DNA of 34,275 nucleotides, taken from contig JAFYBN010000105.1 in assembly GCA_017540175.1 (NCBI GenBank), positions 1 through 34,275 of the forward strand, in the 5' to 3' direction. The first letter of the stretch is position 1. Each line of letters opens with the position of its first letter. The DNA is from Clostridia bacterium. GTDB taxonomy: Bacteria > Bacillota > Clostridia > Oscillospirales > CAG-272. The notes under the pieces are model-generated. The model was not told the DNA's origin. It saw only the letters and a list, made by a program, of their open reading frames with translations, and ran no database searches. Positions 1-6,878 of the stretch are shown here, piece after piece. A program made the translations under genes and the position numbers.

Positions 1-93
1 CTGACAGACTCCTTATCGGACTTGTTAGTCCATGGAACATGTAGTCATCCGTCAGCTCTCATTATACAGCCTGAGCAACGAGACGGCAATACT

Positions 94-110
94 CCCGACT
101 GGCTGTCGGG
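94..110. repeat. Small hairpin in leader of the primase-like gene
   Basis: CCCGAC (94-99) and GTCGGG (105-110) form a 6-bp stem with a 5-nt loop, about 37 nt before the first start codon. A second short dyad, GGACT/AGTCC, lies at 18-31. The first 146 nt otherwise show no gene. These dyads could be leader RNA structures or protein sites; nothing decides between the two. Confidence 0.35.
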
Positions 111-146
111 GCGGTAAACCGTTCATCTATATTGTAGGAGAGGAAC

Positions 147-749
147 ATGACAATTTTCGACAAGGTGAAAAGCGCCGTAAGCGTGAAGGACGCGGCGGAT
201 CGCTACGGTCTCGAATTTGACCGAAAGGGTATGGCACGATGTCCGTTCCATGACGACCATCACCCCAGTCTGAAACTGAACGAGGATTATTACTACTGTT
301 TCGGATGCGGGGAACATGGCGACGCGATCGCGCTGACTGCCGGACTTCTGGGGCTGAAGCCTGGGGAGGCGGCGCGGAGAATGGCGGAGGATTTCGGGAT
401 CGGAGAGGATTTCAAGCCCTCCGTGATGAAACAGCTCAAATCGTACAGCAGCCGCGTGGCAGATGAACGCCGGTGCTTCCTGGCGCTCAGCGATTATCTG
501 CAGTTCCTTCGGGAATGGAAAACCTCTTATGCGCCGCAACCGGACATCGACGAGCCGGATCCGCGCTTTCTCGAAGCCTGCCGGATGATCGAACCGATCA
601 CCTATTGGATCGATCTGTTGATTACAGGAGACACCGAACAGAAGAACAAACTCGTAAAAAAACTGAAGGAAGACGGAAAGCTTTCCGCACTTGAAAAATA
701 TTTGGAGGAAATTCGTGGAGAAAACAAAAGCAGTGAAGAACGGAAATGA
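147..749 (+). CDS. CHC2 zinc-finger DNA primase-like protein
   Basis: A 200-residue protein whose N-terminus is a CHC2 zinc-binding domain: Cys32-Pro-Phe-His35, then Cys51-Phe-Gly-Cys54, the pattern of DnaG-type primases that grips template DNA. No TOPRIM catalytic domain follows. The remaining ~130 residues are helical and unrecognised, so this is a stand-alone zinc-finger primase accessory protein as found on phages, plasmids and integrative elements. The ATG at 147 is preceded by AGGAGAGGA. The 3' end overlaps the next gene by 35 nt, suggesting translational coupling with the primase-helicase, and the two probably act together in element replication. The family assignment is firm; the exact role is inferred. 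Confidence 0.85.
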   Translation: MTIFDKVKSAVSVKDAADRYGLEFDRKGMARCPFHDDHHPSLKLNEDYYYCFGCGEHGDAIALTAGLLGLKPGEAARRMAEDFGIGEDFKPSVMKQLKSYSSRVADERRCFLALSDYLQFLREWKTSYAPQPDIDEPDPRFLEACRMIEPITYWIDLLITGDTEQKNKLVKKLKEDGKLSALEKYLEEIRGENKSSEERK

Positions 750-2100
750 AGAGAGCATTTATGAAGAACAGGAAAATGCGAATGAAGAGGAGGAGATTAT
801 CAACGAAATCCTGCCACGGTGGTTTGACGGCAAGCACATCTTGGAAGGCACCTTCTGCCGATATTATCTGACGGAGCATCCGATGCTTTGCGTCGACGGG
901 AGCTTTTTCACGACGGAGGGGCGGATCACGGACGAGACTGCGGTCAGCAAGGAAATCTACGATATGCTGCGGCCTTACGTAAACACCGGGATCGCCAAAA
1001 AGGTGAAAAGCCTGCTCGAAACTCTGCGGCTTGAGGCGTTTTGTCCCGATCTGCCCATCCGGACGGATCGGATCCATGTGGCGAACGGGACGCTGTTTCT
1101 GGACGAAATGAAGTTTACCGGGGATAAAGAGTTCTGCAGGAACCGTCTGCCTGTGGCATACAACCCGGATGCCGATCTTCCAGTGAAATGGATGCTGTTT
1201 GTGGAGGATCTTCTGGAACACGAGGACGTGGCGACGCTTCAGGAGTATATGGGCTACTGCCTGATCCCGACGACACGGGGACAAACGATGCTTCTTCTCA
1301 AAGGCAGCGGCGGTGAGGGCAAATCGCGGATCGGGATCGTCATGCGCGCCCTGCTCGGAGAGAACCTGAAAAACGGGAGCATCGCCAAGGTGGAGCACAG
1401 CCCCTTCGCCCGCGCCGATCTGGAGCACGAGCTCTGCATGGTGGACGACGATATGCAGATGGAAGCCTTGAAATCGACCCACCACCTGAAATCGCTCATC
1501 ACGGCGGAAATGCCGATGGATCTCGAAAAGAAGGGCGAGCAGAGCTATCAGGGGGAGATGTACGTTCGGTTCCTCGCGTTCTCGAACGGGGACCTGCAGG
1601 CTCTGTACGACCACAGCGAAGGATTTTTCAGAAGGCAGCTCATCCTGTCGGTGAAAAAGCGACCGCCGGATCGGAAGGATGATCCGTTCCTCGCGGACAA
1701 GCTCTGCGCGGAGGGCGAGGGCATCTTTCTCTGGTGTCTCGCCGGGCTGAAACGCCTGACGGAAAACGATTTCCGTTTTACCGAGAGCGAGCAGACGAAG
1801 GCCAACCGGGAGGAAGCCCGCCGGGACGCCGATAATGTGATCCCGTTCCTCTCGTCCGAGGGATACATCCGGTTCAAAGCGGACGCTGCCATCCCGTCCG
1901 CGGAGCTGTACGCCATCTATAAGCAGTGGTGCGAGGACAATGCCATGAAGCCCCTGTCGGCGAGGACGGTGAGCGTGACCCTTGTGAAGCATGCCGACGA
2001 GTTCCGTCTGGAGCACGACAACCACATCATGAACAAGAAAGGCAAGCGAGTCAACGGTTTCTGGGGCATTGAAGGCTTGATTTCACCGGTGGATTTGTAA
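715..2100 (+). CDS. P4-family phage/plasmid primase-helicase (D5-like)
   Basis: A superfamily 3-type helicase of the P4/D5 primase-helicase family, expected to unwind and help replicate the element. The Walker A motif GSGGEGKS is at about residues 197-204, Walker B-like MVDDDMQ about 45 residues later, and a sensor region with FSNGD follows. The N-terminal part resembles D5_N, and the C-terminus holds a winged-helix-like segment. I chose the GTG at 715 because GGAGGAA (704-710) stands 4-6 nt upstream; the in-frame TTG at 691 has no such site. At 461 residues it is shorter than phage P4 alpha because the zinc-finger part is encoded separately upstream. It ends about 140 nt from the convergent vapC. 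Confidence 0.88.
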   Translation: MEKTKAVKNGNEESIYEEQENANEEEEIINEILPRWFDGKHILEGTFCRYYLTEHPMLCVDGSFFTTEGRITDETAVSKEIYDMLRPYVNTGIAKKVKSLLETLRLEAFCPDLPIRTDRIHVANGTLFLDEMKFTGDKEFCRNRLPVAYNPDADLPVKWMLFVEDLLEHEDVATLQEYMGYCLIPTTRGQTMLLLKGSGGEGKSRIGIVMRALLGENLKNGSIAKVEHSPFARADLEHELCMVDDDMQMEALKSTHHLKSLITAEMPMDLEKKGEQSYQGEMYVRFLAFSNGDLQALYDHSEGFFRRQLILSVKKRPPDRKDDPFLADKLCAEGEGIFLWCLAGLKRLTENDFRFTESEQTKANREEARRDADNVIPFLSSEGYIRFKADAAIPSAELYAIYKQWCEDNAMKPLSARTVSVTLVKHADEFRLEHDNHIMNKKGKRVNGFWGIEGLISPVDL

Positions 2101-2116
2101 GCGGATTGAGATCTTT

Positions 2117-2175
2117 CCATCCCATCCGTCCCGGCATACCAAAGCGGGGACCGGATGCTCGGATGGGTGGGATGG
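2117..2175. terminator. Inverted repeat between convergent genes, possible bidirectional terminator
   Basis: CCATCCCA (2117-2124) pairs with TGGGATGG (2168-2175), with extra imperfect pairing inside. It is followed on the plus strand by ATGTTTTTG. It lies between the stop of the primase-helicase gene and the end of convergent vapC, the usual place for a shared terminator. The large imperfect loop makes this tentative. Confidence 0.4.
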
Positions 2176-2217
2176 ATGTTTTTGAGATCATGCCGGAAGA
2201 AAAAAGACCAGCTGAGA

Positions 2218-2232
2218 TTCGGCTTTGCCGAA
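2218..2232. repeat. Short dyad TTCGGC-N3-GCCGAA, copy 1
   Basis: A perfect 6-bp stem with a 3-nt loop just after the vapC stop. Read on the minus strand it is followed 12 nt later by six T residues, so it may contribute to vapBC termination. Near-identical dyads recur at 4003-4017 and, shorter, at 4280-4292 within the same element. Confidence 0.5.
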
Positions 2233-2237
2233 CTCAC

Positions 2238-2636
2238 TTATGCAGTCCAGTCTTCAAGGACGAGGCCGGGGACGCGGCTGAACTCGCCCGTGTTGTGGGT
2301 GACGACGGTATGACCGCGGGCGAGACCCTGTGCGGCGATCCGGAGATCGTAGACGCCGATCGGCAGCCCCTGACTCTCGAGAAATGCGCGGATCTGTCCG
2401 GCCTTCGCGGCGTCGGACGCGTCGAATGGGACAATCTCAAACCCGGATAGGAAAAGACGGAGGTTTTCGAGTGTACGTGTTCCCCATTTGCTCTTCGCCG
2501 CGCCGTATTCCAGTTCGAAAACAGTTACGGAGGAAACGGCAAGCTCGGACGGGGAAACCTTCATAAATCTCTCCGTGAGAGAGGGAAAACGGTTCTTCAT
2601 GAGATAGATACAGATCTTCGTGTCGAGCAGGAACAT
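2238..2636 (-). CDS. vapC: VapC-type PIN-domain toxin (ribonuclease)
   Basis: A 132-residue PIN-domain nuclease, the toxin of a type II toxin-antitoxin pair that cleaves RNA when not bound by its antitoxin. Acidic metal-binding residues are visible: Asp5 in FLLDT, Glu41 in VFELEYG, and Asp97 in VYDLRIA. The closing motif THNTGEFSRVPGL...EDW is typical of the VapC/FitB branch. The ATG at 2636 has GAGAGG at a good 7-nt distance; a GTG at 2639 overlaps the vapB stop and is the alternative. It is translationally coupled to vapB upstream. No truncation or missing catalytic residue is seen, so it should be functional. It lies inside the mobile element, consistent with a maintenance role. Confidence 0.92.
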   Translation of the reverse strand: MFLLDTKICIYLMKNRFPSLTERFMKVSPSELAVSSVTVFELEYGAAKSKWGTRTLENLRLFLSGFEIVPFDASDAAKAGQIRAFLESQGLPIGVYDLRIAAQGLARGHTVVTHNTGEFSRVPGLVLEDWTA

Positions 2637-2878
2637 CACAGATCCTCTCTTTTCGGCGCGTCCAGAATGGATGGCTGCTCACGGTCGCGGTCTTCCATAA
2701 AATCGTCAGGGAAGGTACCGATGGTCATGCGGAAGGGAAACCACGGGTCGTCCACGGGGTAGATCACGTATCCTTCTCCGACGCGGCGGATATAGAATTC
2801 TTCCTTGTCCGTACGGACTTCCTTGGGGATGCGGATGGCCTGGCTGTTGCCGGACTGAAACATGCGGGTCGTCAGCAT
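2636..2878 (-). CDS. vapB: VapB-type AbrB-fold antitoxin
   Basis: An 80-residue antitoxin that neutralises VapC and normally represses its own operon. The N-terminus (MLTTRMFQSGNSQAIRIPKE) is the swapped-hairpin AbrB/SpoVT fold of VapB proteins, and the acidic C-terminal half would wrap the toxin. The ATG at 2878 is favoured because AGAGG stands 8 nt upstream; a GTG at 2887 would leave almost no room for a ribosome site. The stop overlaps the start of vapC. Its promoter lies across the oriT-like sequence of the divergent relaxase gene, so VapB and the relaxase may compete for the same DNA. Confidence 0.9.
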   Translation of the reverse strand: MLTTRMFQSGNSQAIRIPKEVRTDKEEFYIRRVGEGYVIYPVDDPWFPFRMTIGTFPDDFMEDRDREQPSILDAPKREDL

Positions 2879-2896
2879 AGCTATCACCTCTTTCGT

Positions 2897-2930
2897 AGGT
2901 CATAGTGGGTTATACGTGCGGTATATACGA
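2897..2930 (+). other. Candidate oriT with MobV-type nick site
   Basis: The sequence TAGTGGGTTATAC (2903-2915) closely matches the MobV nick region of pMV158 as I recall it (AGTGTG, nick, TTATAC). The predicted cut is after G2909. Imperfect inverted arms (GTCATA to the left, TATAC to the right) flank the cut, and a second dyad TATAC-gtgcg-GTATA (2911-2925) lies just downstream. The site sits about 135 nt upstream of the relaxase gene, as in pMV158. No other region of the element shows this motif. Confidence 0.6.
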
Positions 2931-2948
2931 AGTCGGCGGATTTGTCAA
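2920..2948 (-). promoter_or_regulatory. Promoter of vapBC
   Basis: On the minus strand TTGACA (2948-2943) and TATACC (2925-2920) are separated by 17 bp, a good sigma-A promoter aimed at vapB. The -10 region overlaps the right half of the oriT-like dyad. VapB autorepression or relaxase binding could occur here; that is inference. Confidence 0.6.
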
Positions 2949-2998
2949 GAAGCCCCGAAAAGAACACAACCGGAAACCAATTCCATATCGGAGGAAAC

Positions 2999-3046
2999 AT
3001 GAAAAGGAAAAAGAACGAGGACGATGATTCAAAGAAGGAGGACTGA
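2999..3046 (+). CDS. Fifteen-residue charged leader peptide overlapping the relaxase start
   Basis: A tiny ORF (MKRKKNEDDDSKKED) with a strong GGAGGAA ribosome site. Its TGA overlaps the ATG of the relaxase gene, and it carries a second strong site (AAGGAGG) inside its last codons that serves the relaxase. The layout suggests translational coupling or a way to keep ribosomes loaded at the relaxase start. The peptide itself is highly charged and matches nothing I recognise. It may be only a spacer. Confidence 0.4.
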   Translation: MKRKKNEDDDSKKED

Positions 3047-4095
3047 TGGGAAAAGCGCAGTACGGAATCCTCCGGTTCGCCAAATACAAGGGACCGGAGA
3101 TCGGACACATTGAAGCCCACAACGAACGCACGAAAGAACAGTACGCCAGCAATCCCGACGTGGACATGAGCCGGAGTCCGAACAACTTCCATCTTGTGAC
3201 GCCGGATCGGAAATACCGGGCCGAGGCTGAAAAGCAGATCGCGGGGGCCGGATGCAAAACCCGTTCGGACAGCGTGAGGGTCGTGGAGGCCCTCGTCACG
3301 GCAAGCCCCGAGTTCTTCAAGGGAAAGAAGAAAGCACAGATCAGGGAATACTTCGCCTATGCTCTTGATTTCATCAAGGGACATCAGAGTGAGAAGACGA
3401 TCATCTCCGCCGTGGTCCACATGGATGAGCGGACGCCGCATATGCACCTGTGCTTCGTGCCGTTGACGGAAGACGGTCGGCTTTCCGCAAAGGATATCGT
3501 CGGGAACAGGAAAAAGCTGACCTGGTGGCAGGATGAATTCTGGAAGCACATGACGAAAAAGTATCCCGAACTGGAGCGGGGAGAGAGCGCGAGCCGGACC
3601 GGACGGGAACACCTTCCGCCGCGGCTGTACAAGGAAGCGGTGCATCTGAGTGCCCAGCGTGACCGGCTCATGGAGCTCTTGTCCGGGACGAACGCCTTCA
3701 ACGCCAAAGCCCGAGCAGGGGAGATCGCCAAGCTTCTGGACGAGTATATCCCGGGGGTGGAGAAATTCAAGACGAAAATCAAAAAGGCATTCGAAGCGAA
3801 CAGAACGCTGATCACGGAAAACGATGAGCTGAAAAGTAAGATCGCCAAGGCGGAAGAAGCGGGGAAGGAGAGGATCGCCGAGAGGCTGGAGCGGATGAAG
3901 CGGGACAAGGAGTACGCGGAGCTGCTTGAAACGGTGGAGAGGATACCGCCGGAGATTTTAGAGGCATATACGGAAGTTCGCGCCTCGCGCGAATTCCACG
4001 AGTTCGGCGAAGCCGAAGCTCGGACCGACCATAACAATCCGAAGAACGGTATAAATCGTGAGAAAAAAGAGAAGAATCTTACAAAAGGAGGATGA
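3046..4095 (+). CDS. mobV: MobV-family relaxase (Pre/Mob plasmid mobilization protein)
   Basis: A 349-residue relaxase that would nick the element at oriT, attach to the 5' end and lead the strand into a recipient. The N-terminus has the Pre/Mob pattern (YGILRFAKYKG, HIEAHNERTK, NPDVD...N) and the metal-binding signature HMDERTPHMH at residues 125-134. The C-terminal third is a long charged coiled coil (about residues 230-330), as usual in Mob proteins. The start at 3046 has AAGGAGG 5 nt upstream and overlaps the stop of a tiny leader ORF. The gene ends in AAGGAGGATGA, which supplies the ribosome site of the next small gene. The family is firm. No coupling protein is present, so transfer would rely on a co-resident conjugative element. 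Confidence 0.93.
   Translation: MGKAQYGILRFAKYKGPEIGHIEAHNERTKEQYASNPDVDMSRSPNNFHLVTPDRKYRAEAEKQIAGAGCKTRSDSVRVVEALVTASPEFFKGKKKAQIREYFAYALDFIKGHQSEKTIISAVVHMDERTPHMHLCFVPLTEDGRLSAKDIVGNRKKLTWWQDEFWKHMTKKYPELERGESASRTGREHLPPRLYKEAVHLSAQRDRLMELLSGTNAFNAKARAGEIAKLLDEYIPGVEKFKTKIKKAFEANRTLITENDELKSKIAKAEEAGKERIAERLERMKRDKEYAELLETVERIPPEILEAYTEVRASREFHEFGEAEARTDHNNPKNGINREKKEKNLTKGG
4003..4017. repeat. Short dyad TTCGGC-N3-GCCGAA, copy 2
   Basis: Same dyad as at 2218-2232, here inside the last codons of the relaxase gene. With its flank, GAGTTCGGCRAAGCCGAA matches copy 1 (read in reverse) at 17 of 18 positions by my count. Confidence 0.5.
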
Positions 4096-4097
4096 TT

Positions 4098-4271
4098 ATG
4101 GCGGAGAAAAAGCTGTCTGCAGCAGAACAGAAAAAGCTGATCGGCGAGGAATTGTGGCTGAGATACTTCAACAGGATTCTGTTCGAAAATGGACTGATCA
4201 CGGAACAGGAGCGCAGCCGCATGAGCGCGAAGATCGACGAGCGTTCGGCGAAAATCAGAAGAGGTCGTTAA
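4098..4271 (+). CDS. Small SHOCT-like accessory protein of the mobile element
   Basis: A 57-residue ORF with the AAGGAGG site of the relaxase 3' end placed 6 nt upstream of its ATG, so it is cotranscribed and coupled to the relaxase. The sequence is helical and charged, with a central LFENGLITEQERSRM segment. That resembles the short SHOCT-like motif (L...G.IT.EE...) of small proteins often encoded next to large serine recombinases in clostridial elements. The role is unknown; it may assist excision or dimerise with a partner. It is short but well supported by its ribosome site and position. Confidence 0.75.
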   Translation: MAEKKLSAAEQKKLIGEELWLRYFNRILFENGLITEQERSRMSAKIDERSAKIRRGR

Positions 4272-4304
4272 TCGGGAACTCGGCTGTGCCGAATATAAAT
4301 CGGA

Positions 4305-4336
4305 AAGAGGTCTGCGGAAGTTTTTGCGGACCTCTT
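4305..4336 (+). terminator. Strong inverted repeat between relaxase operon and recombinase
   Basis: AAGAGGTCTGC (4305-4315) pairs with GCGGACCTCTT (4326-4336), an 11-bp stem with one G-T wobble and a 10-nt loop. It follows the small gene at 4271 and overlaps the -35 box of the recombinase promoter. There is no T-run directly after it, so it may act as a weak terminator, an operator, or both. Confidence 0.5.
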
Positions 4337-4363
4337 GACTTTCATTTCGACTTATGATATATT
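4335..4363 (+). promoter_or_regulatory. Promoter of the serine recombinase
   Basis: TTGACT (4335-4340), a 17-bp spacer and TATATT (4358-4363) stand about 40 nt before the recombinase ATG. Having its own promoter would let the recombinase be expressed separately from the relaxase operon. Confidence 0.6.
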
Positions 4364-4404
4364 TTAGATGATGATTTTGAGAAATTCAAGAAGGGGAAGG
4401 GTTA

Positions 4405-6177
4405 ATGGATATCCATGAGATTCGGGAACAGCTCCGGACAAGAACGATATACGACATACCGATGCGCGTCACGTATTACGCACGCGTATCGAGCGAAAGC
4501 GACGAGCAGCTCAACTCGCTCGGAAATCAGATCAAGTATTATGAAGACCTGATCCGCAAGAATGAAAAATGGACCTTTGTGCCCGGCTACATCGACGAAG
4601 GGTTGTCCGGGATTTCCACAAAAAAACGCGAGAATTTCAACCGGATGGTGGATGACGCGGCGGAGCATCTGTTTGATCTGGTTATCACAAAAGAGATTTC
4701 CCGGTTTGCGCGGAATACGCTCGATTCGATCCGGTTCACGCGTCAGCTTCTCGAATGCGGCGTCGGTGTATTCTTCCAGAACGACAACATCAACACGCTT
4801 GACGAGGACGCGGAGCTTCGGCTGTCGATTATGTCCAGTCTGGCGCAGGACGAGCTGAGAAAGCTGTCCAGCCGCGTAAAGTTCGGGCATCAGCAGGCGA
4901 TCAAGCAGAACGTCGTCCTCGGTAACAGCCGCATTTTCGGATACCGGAAGGAGAGCAAGCGGCTTGTCATCGACGAGTCGGAGGCGGTGATGGTTCGGGA
5001 GCTTTTCGAACTGTACGCCACGGACGAGTATTCCATGAAGCAGATCGAAACGATTTTCTGGAACAAGGGGTACCGAAATCTGAACGGAAACCGAATCGCC
5101 CACAGCACAATGGCAAACATGATCGCCAATCCGAAATACAAAGGGTACTACGTCGGGAACAAGGTCAAGATCGTGGACATGTTCACGAAAAAGCAGAAAT
5201 TCCTGCCGCCTGAAGAATGGGTCATGTTCAAGGACGAGACGGGAGAGATCGTCCCGGCGATCGTGAGCGAAGAACTATGGGATAAGGCAAACGCCGTATT
5301 GAAACGGCGGAGCGAGGATGTAAAGAACCGGCAGGGAATCTGCAACCACGCCAACCTTCTGACCGGCAAGCTCTGGTGTACGGAGTGCGGACAACCGTAC
5401 TACCGCCGAGAGTCCCGGGACCGCTTCGGAAACAAGAACAGCAAATGGATCTGTTCCGGCAAGATCAAGAACGGAGCGGATTCATGCGGGTCGTTCGCAA
5501 TTTATGAGAGTGAGATCCAGCCGATCCTTTTCGACGTGTTCCGGGATACGAAAGCCGACGCGGATGCGATGGTCAGAGAATACATGCGGATGTACGACGA
5601 GATGACGGAAGGCGGAACACTGACGCAGAAAATCGCAGAACAGCAAAAGGTCATCGACTTTGCGAACAGAAAGAAGAACAAGTTGCTGCAGTTGGTTGCC
5701 GACGACAGCGTATCGCACGCGGATTTCAAGTCCATGACCGCCGCCTGCAACGAAGAGATCGGACAGGCTGAGAAGAGAATCGCGGAGCTCGAAACCCTTT
5801 GTTCCGAAAGCGAGACATTCAAAAAGAAGATCGAAAGCATCCGTCAGGTCATGGCGGACGCGCAGCGCGACGCGGCAAAGGGAATGGTCGACAAGGAATT
5901 CATTGAGGTGTATGTCGACAAGATTTTCGTCACTCCCATCGACGAAAACACCATGCAGCTGACGATCAAAATCTTCACGGAAGAGAGTACCGAAAAACTG
6001 CTCCGAAAACTCGAATTTCATGGAGGTATCATGACCGGGGCGGAGCAGCGAAACGAAGAATCTCCCTCAAACGCATCAAAATCTCCCTTGATCTCATCCG
6101 ATTGCGACGGCATTCCTGCGGGTCACACGTTCAAGAAGATGATCGAAAAGTACGAGAACGAAATCTCCGCGAAATAA
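4405..6177 (+). CDS. Large serine recombinase (site-specific integrase/excisionase)
   Basis: A 590-residue large serine recombinase that would integrate and excise the element by a four-strand break through a serine-DNA link. The resolvase domain starts near residue 20 with YYARVSS, so Ser29 is the expected nucleophile; further catalytic-domain features are ITKEISRFARNTLD and an Arg-rich LRKLSSR helix. A Recombinase domain follows, then a zinc ribbon with CTEC and two later Cys (about residues 330-365), and a coiled coil (about 410-490). The length is normal and the frame intact. It stands alone behind its own promoter and is the last gene before the chromosomal bioY, the usual position next to an attachment site. 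The short tail after the coiled coil is element-specific. Confidence 0.94.
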   Translation: MDIHEIREQLRTRTIYDIPMRVTYYARVSSESDEQLNSLGNQIKYYEDLIRKNEKWTFVPGYIDEGLSGISTKKRENFNRMVDDAAEHLFDLVITKEISRFARNTLDSIRFTRQLLECGVGVFFQNDNINTLDEDAELRLSIMSSLAQDELRKLSSRVKFGHQQAIKQNVVLGNSRIFGYRKESKRLVIDESEAVMVRELFELYATDEYSMKQIETIFWNKGYRNLNGNRIAHSTMANMIANPKYKGYYVGNKVKIVDMFTKKQKFLPPEEWVMFKDETGEIVPAIVSEELWDKANAVLKRRSEDVKNRQGICNHANLLTGKLWCTECGQPYYRRESRDRFGNKNSKWICSGKIKNGADSCGSFAIYESEIQPILFDVFRDTKADADAMVREYMRMYDEMTEGGTLTQKIAEQQKVIDFANRKKNKLLQLVADDSVSHADFKSMTAACNEEIGQAEKRIAELETLCSESETFKKKIESIRQVMADAQRDAAKGMVDKEFIEVYVDKIFVTPIDENTMQLTIKIFTEESTEKLLRKLEFHGGIMTGAEQRNEESPSNASKSPLISSDCDGIPAGHTFKKMIEKYENEISAK

Positions 6178-6209
6178 GTATAACCTGAACAGAGACCGTC
6201 GATAAACGA

Positions 6210-6240
6210 AAAATCTCCCTGATTCGTTCGGGGAGATTTT
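6210..6240 (+). terminator. Terminator after the recombinase gene
   Basis: AAAATCTCCC (6210-6219) and GGGAGATTTT (6231-6240) form a perfect 10-bp stem with an 11-nt loop, ending in a T-rich arm. It lies 32 nt after the recombinase stop and can serve the convergent bioY as well. Confidence 0.75.
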
Positions 6241-6293
6241 CATTTGCTTTGTATGCCGATACCGCCGCGACCGCCGTACTGCGGACGGTCTAT

Positions 6294-6839
6294 TTACATT
6301 CTGACCCGTTTCCCGAGTCTCGCTTTCAAGGCCTTCGCGAACAGGTACGCGCAGGCGATCTTGATCAGATCGGGGACGACGTAGGGCAGCACGCACATGG
6401 TCAGCGCGGCGGCGAGGGAGGGCTTTGAGGACGCGGCAAGCATGAACCACGCCGTGCCGAACGCGTAACAGAGGAAATTGCCGAGCGCCATCCCGAGAAG
6501 GGAGGGAAGCGGACCCGTGCCGAACAGCGCGGTCACGCCCCAGAACGCGAGCGCGGCAAAGATGAAGCCGATGAGATATCCGCCGGTCGGACCCGCGAGC
6601 TTGCCGACGCCGCCCGTAAAGCCGGAGAACACCGGCAGCCCGATCAGCCCCAGTCCGAGATACACGAGCACCGACACCGTTCCCCACGCGCCGCCGAGGG
6701 TGCACAGCGCGCAGAAGACGCCGAAGGTCTGCAGCGTGAAGGGAACGGGACCGATGGGTACCGTGATCCACGCGCAGACGGAGATGAGCGTCGCCATCAG
6801 CGCGGCGTAAACAAGCTGATTGATCTTTGCGGTTTTCAT
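6294..6839 (-). CDS. bioY: BioY-type biotin transporter (ECF S-component)
   Basis: An integral membrane protein of 181 residues that binds biotin and delivers it with the shared ECF energy-coupling module. Visible features are the GPVPFTLQTFGVFCA motif near residue 31, GAWGT, and the Gly-rich GGVGKLAGPTGGYLIGF loop near residue 77, all hallmarks of BioY, with about six hydrophobic segments. The start at 6839 has AGAGGGG at a proper distance; the ATG at 6848 would abut the ribosome site. It is a single-gene unit with its own promoter and a palindrome over the -10 box. No biotin synthesis genes are in the window, which suggests biotin scavenging. Confidence 0.93.
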   Translation of the reverse strand: MKTAKINQLVYAALMATLISVCAWITVPIGPVPFTLQTFGVFCALCTLGGAWGTVSVLVYLGLGLIGLPVFSGFTGGVGKLAGPTGGYLIGFIFAALAFWGVTALFGTGPLPSLLGMALGNFLCYAFGTAWFMLAASSKPSLAAALTMCVLPYVVPDLIKIACAYLFAKALKARLGKRVRM

Positions 6840-6862
6840 CTTACCCATCCCCTCTTTGCGTC

Positions 6863-6878
6863 ATGATGCGTCCATCAT
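6863..6878. promoter_or_regulatory. Palindrome over the bioY -10 box, candidate operator
   Basis: ATGATG-CGTC-CATCAT is a perfect 6-bp dyad overlapping the -10 element of bioY on the minus strand, a classic repressor position. It does not look like the BirA operator (TTGTAAAC-type arms). The binding protein is unknown. Confidence 0.45.

Larger units (their letters stand above)
1..6200 (+). mobile_element. Right-hand part of an integrative mobilizable element (left end outside window)
   Basis: A contiguous block of mobile-element genes: CHC2 primase-like protein, P4/D5-type primase-helicase, VapBC, MobV relaxase with an upstream oriT-like nick motif, a 57-residue accessory protein, and a large serine recombinase as the last gene. 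No conjugation (type IV secretion) genes are seen, so the element would need a helper for transfer. The next gene, bioY, is an ordinary chromosomal gene on the opposite strand, so the right boundary probably lies between the recombinase stop (6177) and about 6290. I could not define the attachment core because the left end is missing. It could also be an integrated plasmid. The gene content is clear; the exact edges are inferred. Confidence 0.75.

Noticed and set aside
622-2025. Long minus-strand ORF (467 codons) opposite the primase-helicase gene
   Set aside because: It is the antisense of a gene with clear Walker motifs; its translation is His/Arg-rich, has no domain and no ribosome site.
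4058-4357. 99-codon ORF overlapping the relaxase end
   Set aside because: The same DNA encodes the better-supported 57-residue protein in another frame with a proper ribosome site.
4405-6177. The serine recombinase as the enzyme that built the methyltransferase-tail array
   Set aside because: It lies about 15 kb away beyond ordinary chromosomal genes, and no copy of the tail motif was noticed near it; its target is probably a different site.
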